A stretch of DNA of 10,355 nt from an uncultured Christensenella sp. (GCA_910585705.1 CAJUER010000012.1:1-10355); one strand, 5' to 3'; numbered from the stretch's first letter, positions 1 to 7,108 are shown. The notes: a model not told the origin generated them from the letters alone. Made by a program: numbers and translations.

Positions 1-70
1 TGTAGCCGTTCGCAAAAAATCCCGAAAATATCAGAGAAAAACCACGATATTCATTAAAATACTCGAAACG
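1..70. repeat. Putative element terminus with two transposase-binding sites
   Basis: The window opens TGTAGCCGTTCGC and shows two related sites in the same orientation with the pattern TTC-N3-AAAA-N2-C-N-CGAAA, at 9-27 and 50-68; they match at 13 of 19 positions and lie 41 bp apart. The Mu left end, as I recall it, starts TGTA with TTC at 9-11 and CGAAA at 22-26; here TTC is at 9-11 and CGAAA at 23-27. The MuA site consensus (YGTTTCAY-N3-AARYRCGAAAR) shows the same two half-motifs. The stretch is non-coding and lies beyond the last gene and its terminator, where a right end belongs. The target duplication would be outside the window. Confidence 0.55.
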
Positions 71-168
71 CTACTGAAAATAAAAGAAAATAACTGTATA
101 ATCACAAGACAAAATGAAACAATTTTTATATACCTCGCGCATCATCAAAAAGAATTTAACCAATATAA

Positions 169-211
169 AAGCCGCATTTTACAACCCTAAAACTGTCATA
201 AAATGCGGCTT
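169..211 (-). terminator. Rho-independent terminator after the gp27-like gene
   Basis: A perfect 13-bp stem (AAGCCGCATTTTA, 169-181, against 199-211) encloses a 17-nt loop. On the minus strand the stem ends in CTT and runs into TTATATT, a usable U-rich tail, starting 12 bases after the stop codon of the gp27-like gene. The plus-strand side is less U-rich, so it mainly ends leftward transcription. It closes the last operon of the element. Confidence 0.85.
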
Positions 212-222
212 GAATTATTGTT

Positions 223-765
223 TTATTCGCTGTTCATCTTATCTTCAAGGAACTTGGCAACCTCCGAATACAACTCCGGACGTTCCCTTGCCATAGTTTG
301 AAACACCATGCTTTTAATTTGCTCAAAGCCTGCAGATGACAAATCCTTGTTCTTTAAATCAATGTCCTTTTTGTAACTCGCCGCTTTAATGAGAGTTGTT
401 GCGTGCTTAATGAGTTCATCGGGCTTTATTGACCGCCATTGTTCCTCAGGCATTTTGTTTATGCTTTCAAGGATGTAGTGTGCAAGCAGTTTCAGAATCC
501 CTTCTCCTGTATCAAGATCGGGGTATCGGTTAAGTTCCTCGGTAATACAGCGGAAGTTCTCCTGAGCCATTCTTAGTGTTGTGAGCGATTCATTAAGGTT
601 CTTGGCATATCTGCAAATAGCCGCTTTGGATATCTGAGTATCAGTCTCACATTGTATGTATTCGGCTATTTCCGCATAAGTAAAATCGGACTTTATCATT
701 TCCTCGACTTCATCTTTTATATTTGGCGGCAGCTTGTCTATCTTACTGTGTTTTCTGCGACTCAT
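223..765 (-). CDS. Mu gp27-like (DUF3486) small-terminase-type protein
   Basis: This 180-aa protein belongs to the phage Mu gp27 family (DUF3486). The N-terminus MSRRKHSKIDKLPPNIKDE is the family signature and is followed by a helix-turn-helix at about residues 18-56 (FTYAEIAEYI then ISKAAICRYAK). The rest is helical with charged stretches. In Mu, gp27 sits next to the large terminase gp28 and is thought to act as the small terminase subunit that recognises DNA for packaging. The ATG at 765 is chosen over the GTG at 774 because AAAGGGG lies 8 nt upstream of it and because MSRR is the usual family start. The gene follows the winged-helix gene closely and is followed by a strong terminator; no gp28 follows, which is unusual. 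The family is clear; the packaging role is inferred. Confidence 0.85.
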   Translation of the reverse strand: MSRRKHSKIDKLPPNIKDEVEEMIKSDFTYAEIAEYIQCETDTQISKAAICRYAKNLNESLTTLRMAQENFRCITEELNRYPDLDTGEGILKLLAHYILESINKMPEEQWRSIKPDELIKHATTLIKAASYKKDIDLKNKDLSSAGFEQIKSMVFQTMARERPELYSEVAKFLEDKMNSE

Positions 766-779
766 CAGATTCACCCCTT

Positions 780-1106
780 TTACAGATTAACAAGCGGATC
801 GTCAATAGCGCATTCAAGAAGTCGTATTCCTTTTGCCGTAAGCTTTGCTTCCAGATCATCATATGAATAATCTGATATAGCAGCCGGTTCCTTGGTAAGA
901 ATCGTTCTGCTCATAAGATACCCCTCGTCACAGAGATAGTCCATGCTCTTTATCACGTCTTTTTCTGATACAAACGGCAGCGCATACATGATATCCTTTA
1001 TTTTAAAATATTTATGAGCAATCATATTAAATACCCTCATAATTGAGCCGTTGTTATCCTTGAAATTACCGGTTTCAATAAGCTGCATCTGTTTTTCCTT
1101 ATCCAT
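780..1106 (-). CDS. Small winged-helix protein of Mu-like phages (VpaChn25_0724-like)
   Basis: This 108-aa protein resembles the small winged-helix proteins (VpaChn25_0724 type) commonly found just before the gp27 gene in Mu-like prophages. Visible features are a helical core, MRVFNMIAHKYFKIKDIMYAL at about 23-43 (written here only to place it), a second helix with EKDVIKSMDYLCDEGYLM at about 48-65, and the ending LTAKGIRLLECAIDDPLV, which matches the family's last helix and its D-P-x-V tail. The start at 1106 has AGGAGG 7 nt upstream. It probably forms an operon with the gp27-like gene and is preceded by one copy of the 52-bp promoter-like repeat. Its function in phages is not known; DNA binding is inferred from the fold. 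Confidence 0.7.
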   Translation of the reverse strand: MDKEKQMQLIETGNFKDNNGSIMRVFNMIAHKYFKIKDIMYALPFVSEKDVIKSMDYLCDEGYLMSRTILTKEPAAISDYSYDDLEAKLTAKGIRLLECAIDDPLVNL

Positions 1107-1155
1107 TGCTTTTCCTCCTAATATTTATTTTGCAACACTCTTTCTTATATAAGCG

Positions 1156-1220
1156 TAACATATAAAAATGTTATTATCTATTCTTACACAAAAGTATTTT
1201 ATAATAAAGAGCGGATAAAA
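1156..1220 (-). promoter_or_regulatory. Promoter-like repeat, copy A, upstream of the last operon
   Basis: Bases 1169-1220 match 6805-6856 at 42 of 52 positions without gaps, with mostly transitions. The block lies 63 bp upstream of the winged-helix start. On the minus strand it reads CCGCTCTTTATTA, then AAAATACTTT, then AATAGATAATAACA; GATAAT or AATAAC could serve as -10. No good -35 is present, as expected for an activator-dependent promoter. A dyad, TAACAT-N6-ATGTTA (1156-1173), lies at its downstream edge and would overlap the transcription start. I propose that the Mor-like protein acts here. Confidence 0.55.
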
Positions 1221-1264
1221 CAATCAAATATGTAACAATGATTAAAGCAGCACTAAAGTCAAAT

Positions 1265-4200
1265 TTATGTGTCCGTCCTGTATTTGTATTCTTTAATGTA
1301 TTTATAAGCAACTTTACCGATAGTATCGCCGTCCACATTGACGGTAGTATCAACGTGATTTTCAAGAACAACACGTTCATCATTTTGTGCATATGAATTT
1401 TGTGCCTGCTGCTGATACTGACTGCTGTGTACATTTGCCATATATAACTGTTCCGACATAGCTATTTCTTGAAATTCACTAAGTATACTTTCGTTTAATT
1501 GTGCAGAAAATCTCATATAAAGGTCGTTTAAAACTTCGTTAAAGCCGCTTACAAGCTCATCACCTTTTTTCTTGCCAATTGCATATGTATCCTGTTCTGC
1601 AAACGCATTCATAATACTGTCATTAAGATTCAGGTCGGAAATACTGTAGGATATCCCATCATTGCAAGCAGTGAAAAAACTGTCAGTGAAATCCGATATT
1701 TTTTCGGAAAGATTTTCCGTTTCAGAAAGTCCGTCAATAAATGAATCCAAAGCTTCCGATCCAACAATATGTATTTTATCGGGAAGCGTTTCAAATTCTG
1801 CAATAACGGTATTTACAAGTTCGGTATTCAGTTCTTCCATTTCAGGCGCGTAAAGCTCGTTTGCAAGGTCGGAAGCAAGCTTTTCCCGTTCGGAATAAAG
1901 TTTGTTTATTTTCTCAAATTCCGAGTCGGACATTTTAGCAAAATTTTCAGCTATAAAAGAACCGTCGTCAAAATCGTAGGAAGTCAATTCGCTGAGAATT
2001 TCCTGTGAAGCTCCGCGATCCTTAAGCTGCTTGATGTAGTCGTGGTATTTTTGCATTTTATCCATTTGCTTTTGCAGATTTTCCACGCTGTATGTTGTAG
2101 TCTCAACTCCGTTTTCATCTGTTTGGGTATCTACGGAAACAAAATCTCCAACAGAGAGCAAGCGGTTTTTGTAGCTGTCAACAGAACTTTCCAATTCGCT
2201 GAATGCGGATTTATATTCGTTTACGGTTTCAGAAAGGCTATCCCTAATTCCGTTTATTTGTTCCCTCTGAGCTTCACGCTGATAATCAATAATGGTTTTA
2301 TAGTAGTCATACCATTCATCGGAATATTCGGGGCAGTATTTTTGAATGTAGGCAAGCTGCATTCGGTAAGCGTCCTCATCTGAAATAAGCCCCATTGACT
2401 GTATACGCGAGATGTTGTTCCATTCGTCTTCACGGACTTTGCGCTGCTCTTCAGCGGCTTTTTCGGCAAGGCTAAGAGAATTTTCCGCATAGTCCTGCTG
2501 ATAGCCGTATAAATCCTCGTAATACTTCCAGTGATCCTCAAGGTCGGCGTTTCCGTACTGATCCAAGAGCGCGGCTTTCTGGCGGTAGAGTTCTTCCTCT
2601 GTCGCGATTGTTCCCATGGCATAGTTGTGTTCGGCTTGCTTCCAGCCATTGCTCAGAGCGACGGTGGCGGCTTCCTGTGCGGAGGCTACCGTCTGCACAC
2701 CGTCAGAATACAGCTTTGAAGCGGAGGATATTTGACCGCTTACAAAATCCGAAAGCGGATTTGTGCCTGTGACTTCTATTTCGGTTGAGAACTTTTTTCC
2801 TACCAAATTTTCAAATTCTTCGGCAGTGGCTTCATATTCGCTTTGTAATTTGTCTAATTCCTCAATTTCTAATTTTATTGAGTTAATACGTTCAGCGATT
2901 GCACCTTTGTTATATGATGTAAAATCTTCATTGTCAAAGCTGCCGCCTCCGCCGCCGTGCTCCTGCGCTTTTTTAAATTCTTCGATCTCGTTCTGCAGCT
3001 GTTGTTCGAGTTCCTCTCTTTTGGAAATTACATTATCAATGTTTTGGATCGTCTCATCATATGCAGGCTGTGCGTTACGGATCTGAGCTTCAAGCCGCAG
3101 GTTATCTATGTAATTTTCCATTGATCCTGAAAGAGCTTCGTAGCCTTGAATCTGACCGTTTATATAGTCAATATTCATGCTGTAGTTTTCATTAAGAAGT
3201 CCAATAATTTCATTTGCCCGTTCATTTTCGGAGATAACGTTTCCTGTTTCGTCAACATAGCCGCGAAGTTCGTTCCAAAGCTTTTGGATATTGTTGATCT
3301 CGGCATTGTCAGCCGCATTCTTTTCAGCCTGAGATTTTTTCAGATTTTCAAATTCTTCTCTTTGTTTCTGCAATGCGTAAGTTTCAGCGTTAGTGTTAGC
3401 CACAAATTCCTGCATAGGAGCGGACGTGTCCATATTGGAAACATAAATTGCCAACGCGCTTGCCGCCGCCATTGCCCCTGCGGCGATCAGTGCGTAAACA
3501 TTAAGACTTGCTACAGCGTTAAATGAATTTTGCGCGATTATTGCTCCCTCGGTAGCAACCTTATATGTAACAACCGCCGCAGCCGCAGCTCCCGTAACAG
3601 CAGCAACAGTGTCAAAATTATCCGTGATCCAAGCAAAGGCGTTGATAGCCGTGGGAAGAACGTCCTCCGCAACAAGCTTGAGAGTTGAACCCGCAATCTC
3701 CGACATTCCGTTGGCAACCTTATCGAAAGCGCCTGACAATTCCCCGTCGGTAAGGCTTTCCGTAAGTTCTCCGATAGAGACGGTGACCTCCTGTACTGCC
3801 GACCGCATAGGTATTTGAAATTTTTCATATGCCGCGATACCAAGCCCCTCAAGTGCGGACTGCATGATCGTAAAATCGCCTTTGAGGTTATCGTCCATAG
3901 TCTGAGCCATTTGTGCCGCGGCTCCCGCGCAGTCGGATATGTAACCGCTAAGTTCATCGAAACGTTCCGAGGACGTACCCAACAGTGCATTGACCGATTT
4001 CAAGTCAACCTTATTAAAAATCTCGTTGAGTACGGCGGTGCGATCCTGATCGGAGAGTGTGGATAAAGCTGTGTTGAGGTCTGCAAAAGTATCCTGCAGC
4101 GGTCGCATTGCACCCGAAGCGTCGAACGCTGTAACGCCGAGACTGTCAAGTGCCGCCGCTGCCGTGTCGGTAGGTGCGGAAAGTGAAAGTATCACATTCC

Positions 4201-4867
4201 GCAGGGCGGTGCCGCCCTCCGAACCTTTGATACCGTTATCGGCAAGGATTCCGAGTGCGGTGTTCATTTCGGTTACGCCGCCTGTTAGCATTTTGGCTGT
4301 ACCGCCGACAGTCAAAATTGCTTCACCAAGTTGAGATACTGACGTATTGGATTTTTGCGCCGTGACTGCAAGCTTGTCCGAAAAATCCGACATTTGCGAC
4401 GTTTCCAATCCTAAAGCGGACATAGCGTCGGTTATCATATCCGACGCAGAAGCAAGCTCCATACCGCCTGCCGCCGCAACGTTCAAAACCGTAGGCAAAG
4501 CCGCAACCGCTTTGTTAGCGTCGTATCCTGCAAGGGCAAGATAATTTAAAGCTTCGCCTGCCTGAGAAGCGGAAAATTTTGTACTTTCGCCCATTTCCTT
4601 TGCAGCCGCAGAAAGTGTTTCAAATTCCGCCGATGATGAAGTAATTCCCATTGTAGCAGCTACCTGTGACATAGACGCTTCAAAACCGGAACCGACATTC
4701 AGCATTTGCGCGGGTATTTGTGCCGCAATACTGCCGATTTGTTTCGCTATATCGGCGGCAAGCATTCCCAAAGCCGTGCTTCCTATTTGATTTAAAGTGC
4801 TTAATCCTTTTTCAAACCCTGAATTATCAATTCCTGTTCCGAAAATCAAAGTTCCGTCAAAGCTCAT
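1265..4867 (-). CDS. Tail tape-measure protein, TP901 family
   Basis: This 1200-aa protein is a phage tail tape-measure protein. It sets tail length and is the scaffold on which tail-tube subunits assemble. The TP901-type core spans about residues 60-370 and includes MGESTKFSASQAGEALNYLA, the A-A-A-G-G-M-E-L block near 131-139 and GIKGSEGGTALRNVI near 212-226. A hydrophobic Ala-rich region follows (about 420-476), as expected for the part thought to enter the membrane at DNA delivery. Coiled-coil-like stretches lie at 490-540 and 605-690, with a GGGGGS hinge at 638-643. Two copies of a roughly 40-residue repeat start at Met751 and Met825. The ending VNVDGDTIGKVAYKYIKEY looks like a normal C-terminus, so the protein is complete. 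AAAGGA lies 8 nt before the start. No sheath or tube gene is nearby, and terminase-type genes follow it, both unusual. Confidence 0.93.
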   Translation of the reverse strand: MSFDGTLIFGTGIDNSGFEKGLSTLNQIGSTALGMLAADIAKQIGSIAAQIPAQMLNVGSGFEASMSQVAATMGITSSSAEFETLSAAAKEMGESTKFSASQAGEALNYLALAGYDANKAVAALPTVLNVAAAGGMELASASDMITDAMSALGLETSQMSDFSDKLAVTAQKSNTSVSQLGEAILTVGGTAKMLTGGVTEMNTALGILADNGIKGSEGGTALRNVILSLSAPTDTAAAALDSLGVTAFDASGAMRPLQDTFADLNTALSTLSDQDRTAVLNEIFNKVDLKSVNALLGTSSERFDELSGYISDCAGAAAQMAQTMDDNLKGDFTIMQSALEGLGIAAYEKFQIPMRSAVQEVTVSIGELTESLTDGELSGAFDKVANGMSEIAGSTLKLVAEDVLPTAINAFAWITDNFDTVAAVTGAAAAAVVTYKVATEGAIIAQNSFNAVASLNVYALIAAGAMAAASALAIYVSNMDTSAPMQEFVANTNAETYALQKQREEFENLKKSQAEKNAADNAEINNIQKLWNELRGYVDETGNVISENERANEIIGLLNENYSMNIDYINGQIQGYEALSGSMENYIDNLRLEAQIRNAQPAYDETIQNIDNVISKREELEQQLQNEIEEFKKAQEHGGGGGSFDNEDFTSYNKGAIAERINSIKLEIEELDKLQSEYEATAEEFENLVGKKFSTEIEVTGTNPLSDFVSGQISSASKLYSDGVQTVASAQEAATVALSNGWKQAEHNYAMGTIATEEELYRQKAALLDQYGNADLEDHWKYYEDLYGYQQDYAENSLSLAEKAAEEQRKVREDEWNNISRIQSMGLISDEDAYRMQLAYIQKYCPEYSDEWYDYYKTIIDYQREAQREQINGIRDSLSETVNEYKSAFSELESSVDSYKNRLLSVGDFVSVDTQTDENGVETTTYSVENLQKQMDKMQKYHDYIKQLKDRGASQEILSELTSYDFDDGSFIAENFAKMSDSEFEKINKLYSEREKLASDLANELYAPEMEELNTELVNTVIAEFETLPDKIHIVGSEALDSFIDGLSETENLSEKISDFTDSFFTACNDGISYSISDLNLNDSIMNAFAEQDTYAIGKKKGDELVSGFNEVLNDLYMRFSAQLNESILSEFQEIAMSEQLYMANVHSSQYQQQAQNSYAQNDERVVLENHVDTTVNVDGDTIGKVAYKYIKEYKYRTDT

Positions 4868-4895
4868 TTGACCAGTCCTTTCATAATATAAAATT

Positions 4896-4919
4896 TGCCG
4901 CCCTTATAAAAGAGCGGCA
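4896..4919 (-). terminator. Terminator or attenuator just before the tape-measure gene
   Basis: On the minus strand a TGCCGC arm and its inner CTCTT pair with AAGGG and GCGGCA, with one U-G wobble and a UUAU loop. AAATTTTATATTAT follows, so U-residues begin three bases after the stem. The hairpin lies between the second 183-aa paralogue and the tape-measure start, about 28 bases upstream of the ATG. It probably lowers read-through into the very long tape-measure gene or, alternatively, protects the processed 5' or 3' ends. Confidence 0.6.
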
Positions 4920-4936
4920 TTTGGTAAGTATTTGAA

Positions 4937-5488
4937 TTATTCTGAAAGCTGCTCCGAAATCTCGTTGAAATAATTTGAAGATTCAATAAGCGCCCATTGC
5001 AAACCGGAACACGTTAAATATCCCGCGCACTGACAGCAATAGTCGTATGCAAGTTTTTTCTTCTGTTCGTAATTCAGATAGGGTACGGGCATTGAAAGAC
5101 CGTTTTCGGCAGCGTAATTGGAAAGCGCGTTCAGCATTATGACATTTCCCTTATGCCTGTTTGCCAGAACGTCAAACTCTTTCTGAGGAATTTTGATATA
5201 CTTGTTATCCAAGAGCGCAAGGTCTGCCGTGTTTACGTTATTTCCCGAAATATTTTCAATTGATTGTTGAAGCCTTTCAAGGTAATCGCTGTGTGCTTCC
5301 GAAAGAAGCTTGTTATGGTTATTGTATGCGTTTTTCTTTTGGACATTGTAATCACTTATACGGGTATCTATATATTCCCGTGAGTAACTGCGGTTCGCTT
5401 TTATCATTTCGATATCGGCGTCAATTTCTTCAATTCTGCTTCTGCAGCTGTTAATTATGCTTTTCAGCATTTCACTGTATCTTGACAC
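4937..5488 (-). CDS. Phage structural-region protein, paralogue 2 of a tandem pair
   Basis: This is a 183-aa helical protein of unknown function. Residues 85-135 contain the block ADLALL, then EF-x3-A-x2-HKGN-x2-ML-x-ALSNYA and MPVPY; the same block occurs at 88-138 of the upstream neighbour. The start is taken as GTG at 5488, not GTG at 5497. AGGAAG abuts the first GTG but lies 8 nt from the second, and from 5488 the protein begins MSRYSEMLKSII, which aligns with MSAYVTEIRSIL of the neighbour. Both proteins are then exactly 183 residues. The C-terminal third has an unshared Cys-rich stretch (CCQCAGYLTCSG, 151-162). The ribosome site overlaps the neighbour's stop, so the two are cotranslated. 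It sits just before the tape measure, so a tail or head assembly role is possible but unproven. Confidence 0.75.
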   Translation of the reverse strand: MSRYSEMLKSIINSCRSRIEEIDADIEMIKANRSYSREYIDTRISDYNVQKKNAYNNHNKLLSEAHSDYLERLQQSIENISGNNVNTADLALLDNKYIKIPQKEFDVLANRHKGNVIMLNALSNYAAENGLSMPVPYLNYEQKKKLAYDYCCQCAGYLTCSGLQWALIESSNYFNEISEQLSE

Positions 5489-5500
5489 AGATCGCACTTC

Positions 5501-6052
5501 CTATTCTGTTAGAATTTTTTCGGCGTTTTCATCTATGGTTATGAAAAGCGGCATATTAAAAATATCATCAAGCTTACGAATAGCTTTATCACGTATTTCC
5601 TCGGCAAGCTGTATTTTTTCATTGCGGCTTGTAAAACTGATAGGGACGTTTATTTTATGAAGCCTTGCATAGTTGGAAATAGCCTCATGCATAGAATAAT
5701 TGTCCTTATGCTTTTGAGCAATTTTCAGAAATTCACTTTCGGACAGCGAGATCAGTTCCGATGAAAGAATTGCTAAATCGCTGTAATCCACGCCGCCGTT
5801 TTCTTTTGCTTCCCTGATCAAGTCATCAAGCCGTTTGACGTATTTGTTAAAGGCTGTTGAAATAGCCTCGCTTGCTTCATCAACAATGTAGTAATACTTG
5901 TTCCTGATGTTTGCAATAAATTTTGTTTTACCCAATTCTGTAAAATACGGATTACCGCATATTGATATGATAGCCGATTTACACGGGGTTGAATCAATTT
6001 CAGAAGCCGCCTTTTTGAGTATGCTTCTTATTTCCGTTACATATGCCGACAT
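5501..6052 (-). CDS. Phage structural-region protein, paralogue 1 of a tandem pair
   Basis: This is a 183-aa protein of unknown function. It is mostly helical, with a charged central region (65-88) and a conserved block at 88-138: SDLAILSS, then EF-x3-A-x2-HKDN-x2-M-x2-AISNYA and VPISF. The block matches the downstream gene closely, so the pair arose by tandem duplication. Outside the block and the first dozen residues the two have diverged strongly. The start at 6052 lies one base after the stop of the upstream gene, and GGGTGA lies 6 nt before it. Similar short proteins occur in the structural clusters of Bacillota prophages, but I cannot name a function. Loss of signal peptides or membrane spans suggests a cytoplasmic assembly or virion role. 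Confidence 0.75.
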   Translation of the reverse strand: MSAYVTEIRSILKKAASEIDSTPCKSAIISICGNPYFTELGKTKFIANIRNKYYYIVDEASEAISTAFNKYVKRLDDLIREAKENGGVDYSDLAILSSELISLSESEFLKIAQKHKDNYSMHEAISNYARLHKINVPISFTSRNEKIQLAEEIRDKAIRKLDDIFNMPLFITIDENAEKILTE

Positions 6053-6053
6053 A

Positions 6054-6452
6054 TTATTTCACCCCCAAATGCTCTGCCGAGCTTCGGCTGCTTACAACGC
6101 TGCAGAGCGGAACGGAAAGATTTTGATTCAACTCGCGGTTGAGAAATATCCAGAACTGAGCAAGCTCGTTAGCGTCAAGCGTATTCTCCTGTTCAGCAGG
6201 GAAAATACGCTCTGTTTCATCTTCCCCGATGAAATATGCGATACCCTGTTTAAGCTTCTGAACGATAGCAGAGGTGTTTTTGCAGTATACGATTTCCCTT
6301 CCGACCGTAAGAATTTTATCGAGAAAGCTTACAGTTTTTTTAGGGAGTTCGTATGTTTTCCCATAAGCTTCTACAATCCTCGGCGAACTGTTATACTCAA
6401 ACCTTGCCGTTGCTTCCTGCGTACCCGTTACGCATTTTTCGTTTTCATTCAT
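6054..6452 (-). CDS. Possible tail-assembly chaperone
   Basis: This 132-aa protein has a short polar leader, then RIVEAYGKTYELPKKTVSFL (about 25-44), a helical middle containing IVQKLKQGIAYFIGEDETER (about 63-82), and AQFWIFLNRELNQ near 98-110. The layout, a short beta start resembling a bound tail-protein motif followed by a helical domain, is like tail-assembly chaperones encoded upstream of tape-measure genes in Gram-positive phages. I infer the role from this resemblance and the position; no catalytic motif is visible. Two genes separate it from the tape measure, which is unusual, and no slippery frameshift product could be established. AGGAGG is 7 nt before the ATG. Only 18 bases separate it from the Mor-like gene upstream, so the two are probably cotranscribed. 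Confidence 0.5.
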   Translation of the reverse strand: MNENEKCVTGTQEATARFEYNSSPRIVEAYGKTYELPKKTVSFLDKILTVGREIVYCKNTSAIVQKLKQGIAYFIGEDETERIFPAEQENTLDANELAQFWIFLNRELNQNLSVPLCSVVSSRSSAEHLGVK

Positions 6453-6470
6453 ATAAATTCCTCCTAAAAA

Positions 6471-6764
6471 TTATTTTGAAACTTTGGATTTGTTTTTGTA
6501 ATGATCTCTGATGATACGATACACTGAAGCTTCTGACAAGTTATATTTTCTTGCTAACTGCTTGTAATTTCCTCCGTTAAATTCGGAGCAGATTTGCTTG
6601 TTGCGGTAATCTAAAGCTATATTTTTTGGAACTTTAATGTTTATTTTTGAACCGCCGAACGTCCTCACAAGATTTTTAAAATTTTCAAGACCTATGCAGT
6701 CAGCAATATCTTGGTCGTTTTCGTCCAAATCTTCATATTGTACGCAATTAAGAAAGTCCTGCAT
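6471..6764 (-). CDS. mor: Mor/C-family transcription activator
   Basis: This 97-aa protein belongs to the Mor/C family of Mu-type phages, which switch on middle and late transcription by binding upstream of weak promoters and contacting RNA polymerase. The family signature is clear: FGGSKINIKVPK (about 36-48, the dimer-forming strand), DYRNKQICSEFNGGN (about 52-66), and the HTH YKQLARKYNLSEASVYRII (about 67-85). The start at 6764 is preferred over 6770 because the GGGG ribosome site is 8 nt from 6764 but only 2 nt from 6770. A copy of the 52-bp promoter-like repeat lies just upstream, which suggests that Mor activates its own operon. The genes after it are structural rather than a second activator, so one protein may do the work of both Mor and C. 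The family assignment is strong; the targets are inferred. Confidence 0.9.
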   Translation of the reverse strand: MQDFLNCVQYEDLDENDQDIADCIGLENFKNLVRTFGGSKINIKVPKNIALDYRNKQICSEFNGGNYKQLARKYNLSEASVYRIIRDHYKNKSKVSK

Positions 6765-6804
6765 TATCATCGCCCCTTTTTTATTTTAGATTATCATAAT
6801 TTAT

Positions 6805-6856
6805 TGTTATAGTCTATTTTCATATGAAAGTATTTTGTAATAAAGAGCGGGCAAAA
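6805..6856 (-). promoter_or_regulatory. Promoter-like repeat, copy B, upstream of mor
   Basis: This is the partner of the block at 1169-1220 (42/52 identical). On the minus strand it reads CCGCTCTTTATTA, AAAATACTTT, a palindrome TTTCATATGAAA, then AATAGACTATAACA. TATAAC is a fair -10; the hexamer 17 bp upstream (AATACT) is a poor -35. The conserved part then runs from about -55 to the -10, the footprint expected of an activator plus RNA polymerase. It drives mor and the genes behind it. Confidence 0.6.
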
Positions 6857-6870
6857 AAATTTACCCGCTC
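6845..6870 (-). terminator. Terminator after the zinc-ribbon genes
   Basis: On the minus strand GAGCGGGTAAA pairs with TTTGCCCGCTC (11 bp, one U-G wobble, 4-nt loop) and is followed by TTTATTA. It starts 8 bases after the stop of the second zinc-ribbon gene and ends that transcript. Its downstream arm is shared with the 52-bp promoter-like repeat, so the terminator and the mor promoter overlap. Confidence 0.75.
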
Positions 6871-6877
6871 CAAAGTG

Positions 6878-7108
6878 TTATGTGCTAACTCTGTTATTCC
6901 ATTTTGATATCACATCATCTGCAGCCATGCGGTCGGTTACAAAAACATTGCGCTCGCCTCTATACTGCATATACATTCCTGCCGTTTCAAGCGGAAAAAC
7001 CGATCCGCAGGAATCACATTTTATACAATAGCCTACCGAAAAGAAAAGCGAACCCTTTACAATTTCGGCGGAACAGCCGCAGAACGGACAGCATTTTAAT
7101 TCATTCAT
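6878..7108 (-). CDS. Lar-like zinc-ribbon protein (second of two)
   Basis: This 76-aa protein fits the Lar restriction-alleviation family: ELKCCPFCG at the N-terminus, a second Cys pair CDSCG at 31-35, and the closing W-N-N-R at 70-73. C7, C10, C31 and C34 can bind one zinc ion. The prototype Lar protein of the Rac prophage modulates host type I restriction; many phage members are untested, so the role here is uncertain. The gene overlaps the upstream zinc-ribbon gene by 8 bp, and its AGGAGG ribosome site (10 nt from the ATG) is also that gene's Arg-Arg codons, so the pair is coupled. A terminator follows directly. Confidence 0.8.
   Translation of the reverse strand: MNELKCCPFCGCSAEIVKGSLFFSVGYCIKCDSCGSVFPLETAGMYMQYRGERNVFVTDRMAADDVISKWNNRVST

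Noticed and set aside
74..102. CTGAAA-17-TATAAT on the plus strand, pointing into the element
   Set aside because: The -10 is perfect but the -35 is 4/6, the region is very AT-rich, and the short frame ahead (114-296) lacks a ribosome site and crosses the terminator and the gp27 3' end.
1265..1330. Possible C-terminal truncation of the tape measure at the recombinant-looking junction
   Set aside because: The ending VNVDGDTIGKVAYKYIKE is a usual tape-measure C-terminus, so the protein appears complete.
1174..1434. Minus-strand frame of 86 codons with a hydrophobic end, partly past the tape-measure stop
   Set aside because: No ribosome site at any of its starts, two thirds lie inside the tape-measure gene in another frame, and the remainder coincides with the promoter-like repeat.
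3538..3990. Minus-strand frame of 150 codons inside the tape-measure gene
   Set aside because: Arg- and Leu-rich shadow of the conserved tape-measure core; no start signal.
5898..6467. Plus-strand frame of 189 codons
   Set aside because: It lies opposite the possible chaperone and paralogue 1, both of which have good ribosome sites and tight spacing; no plus-strand ribosome site is seen.
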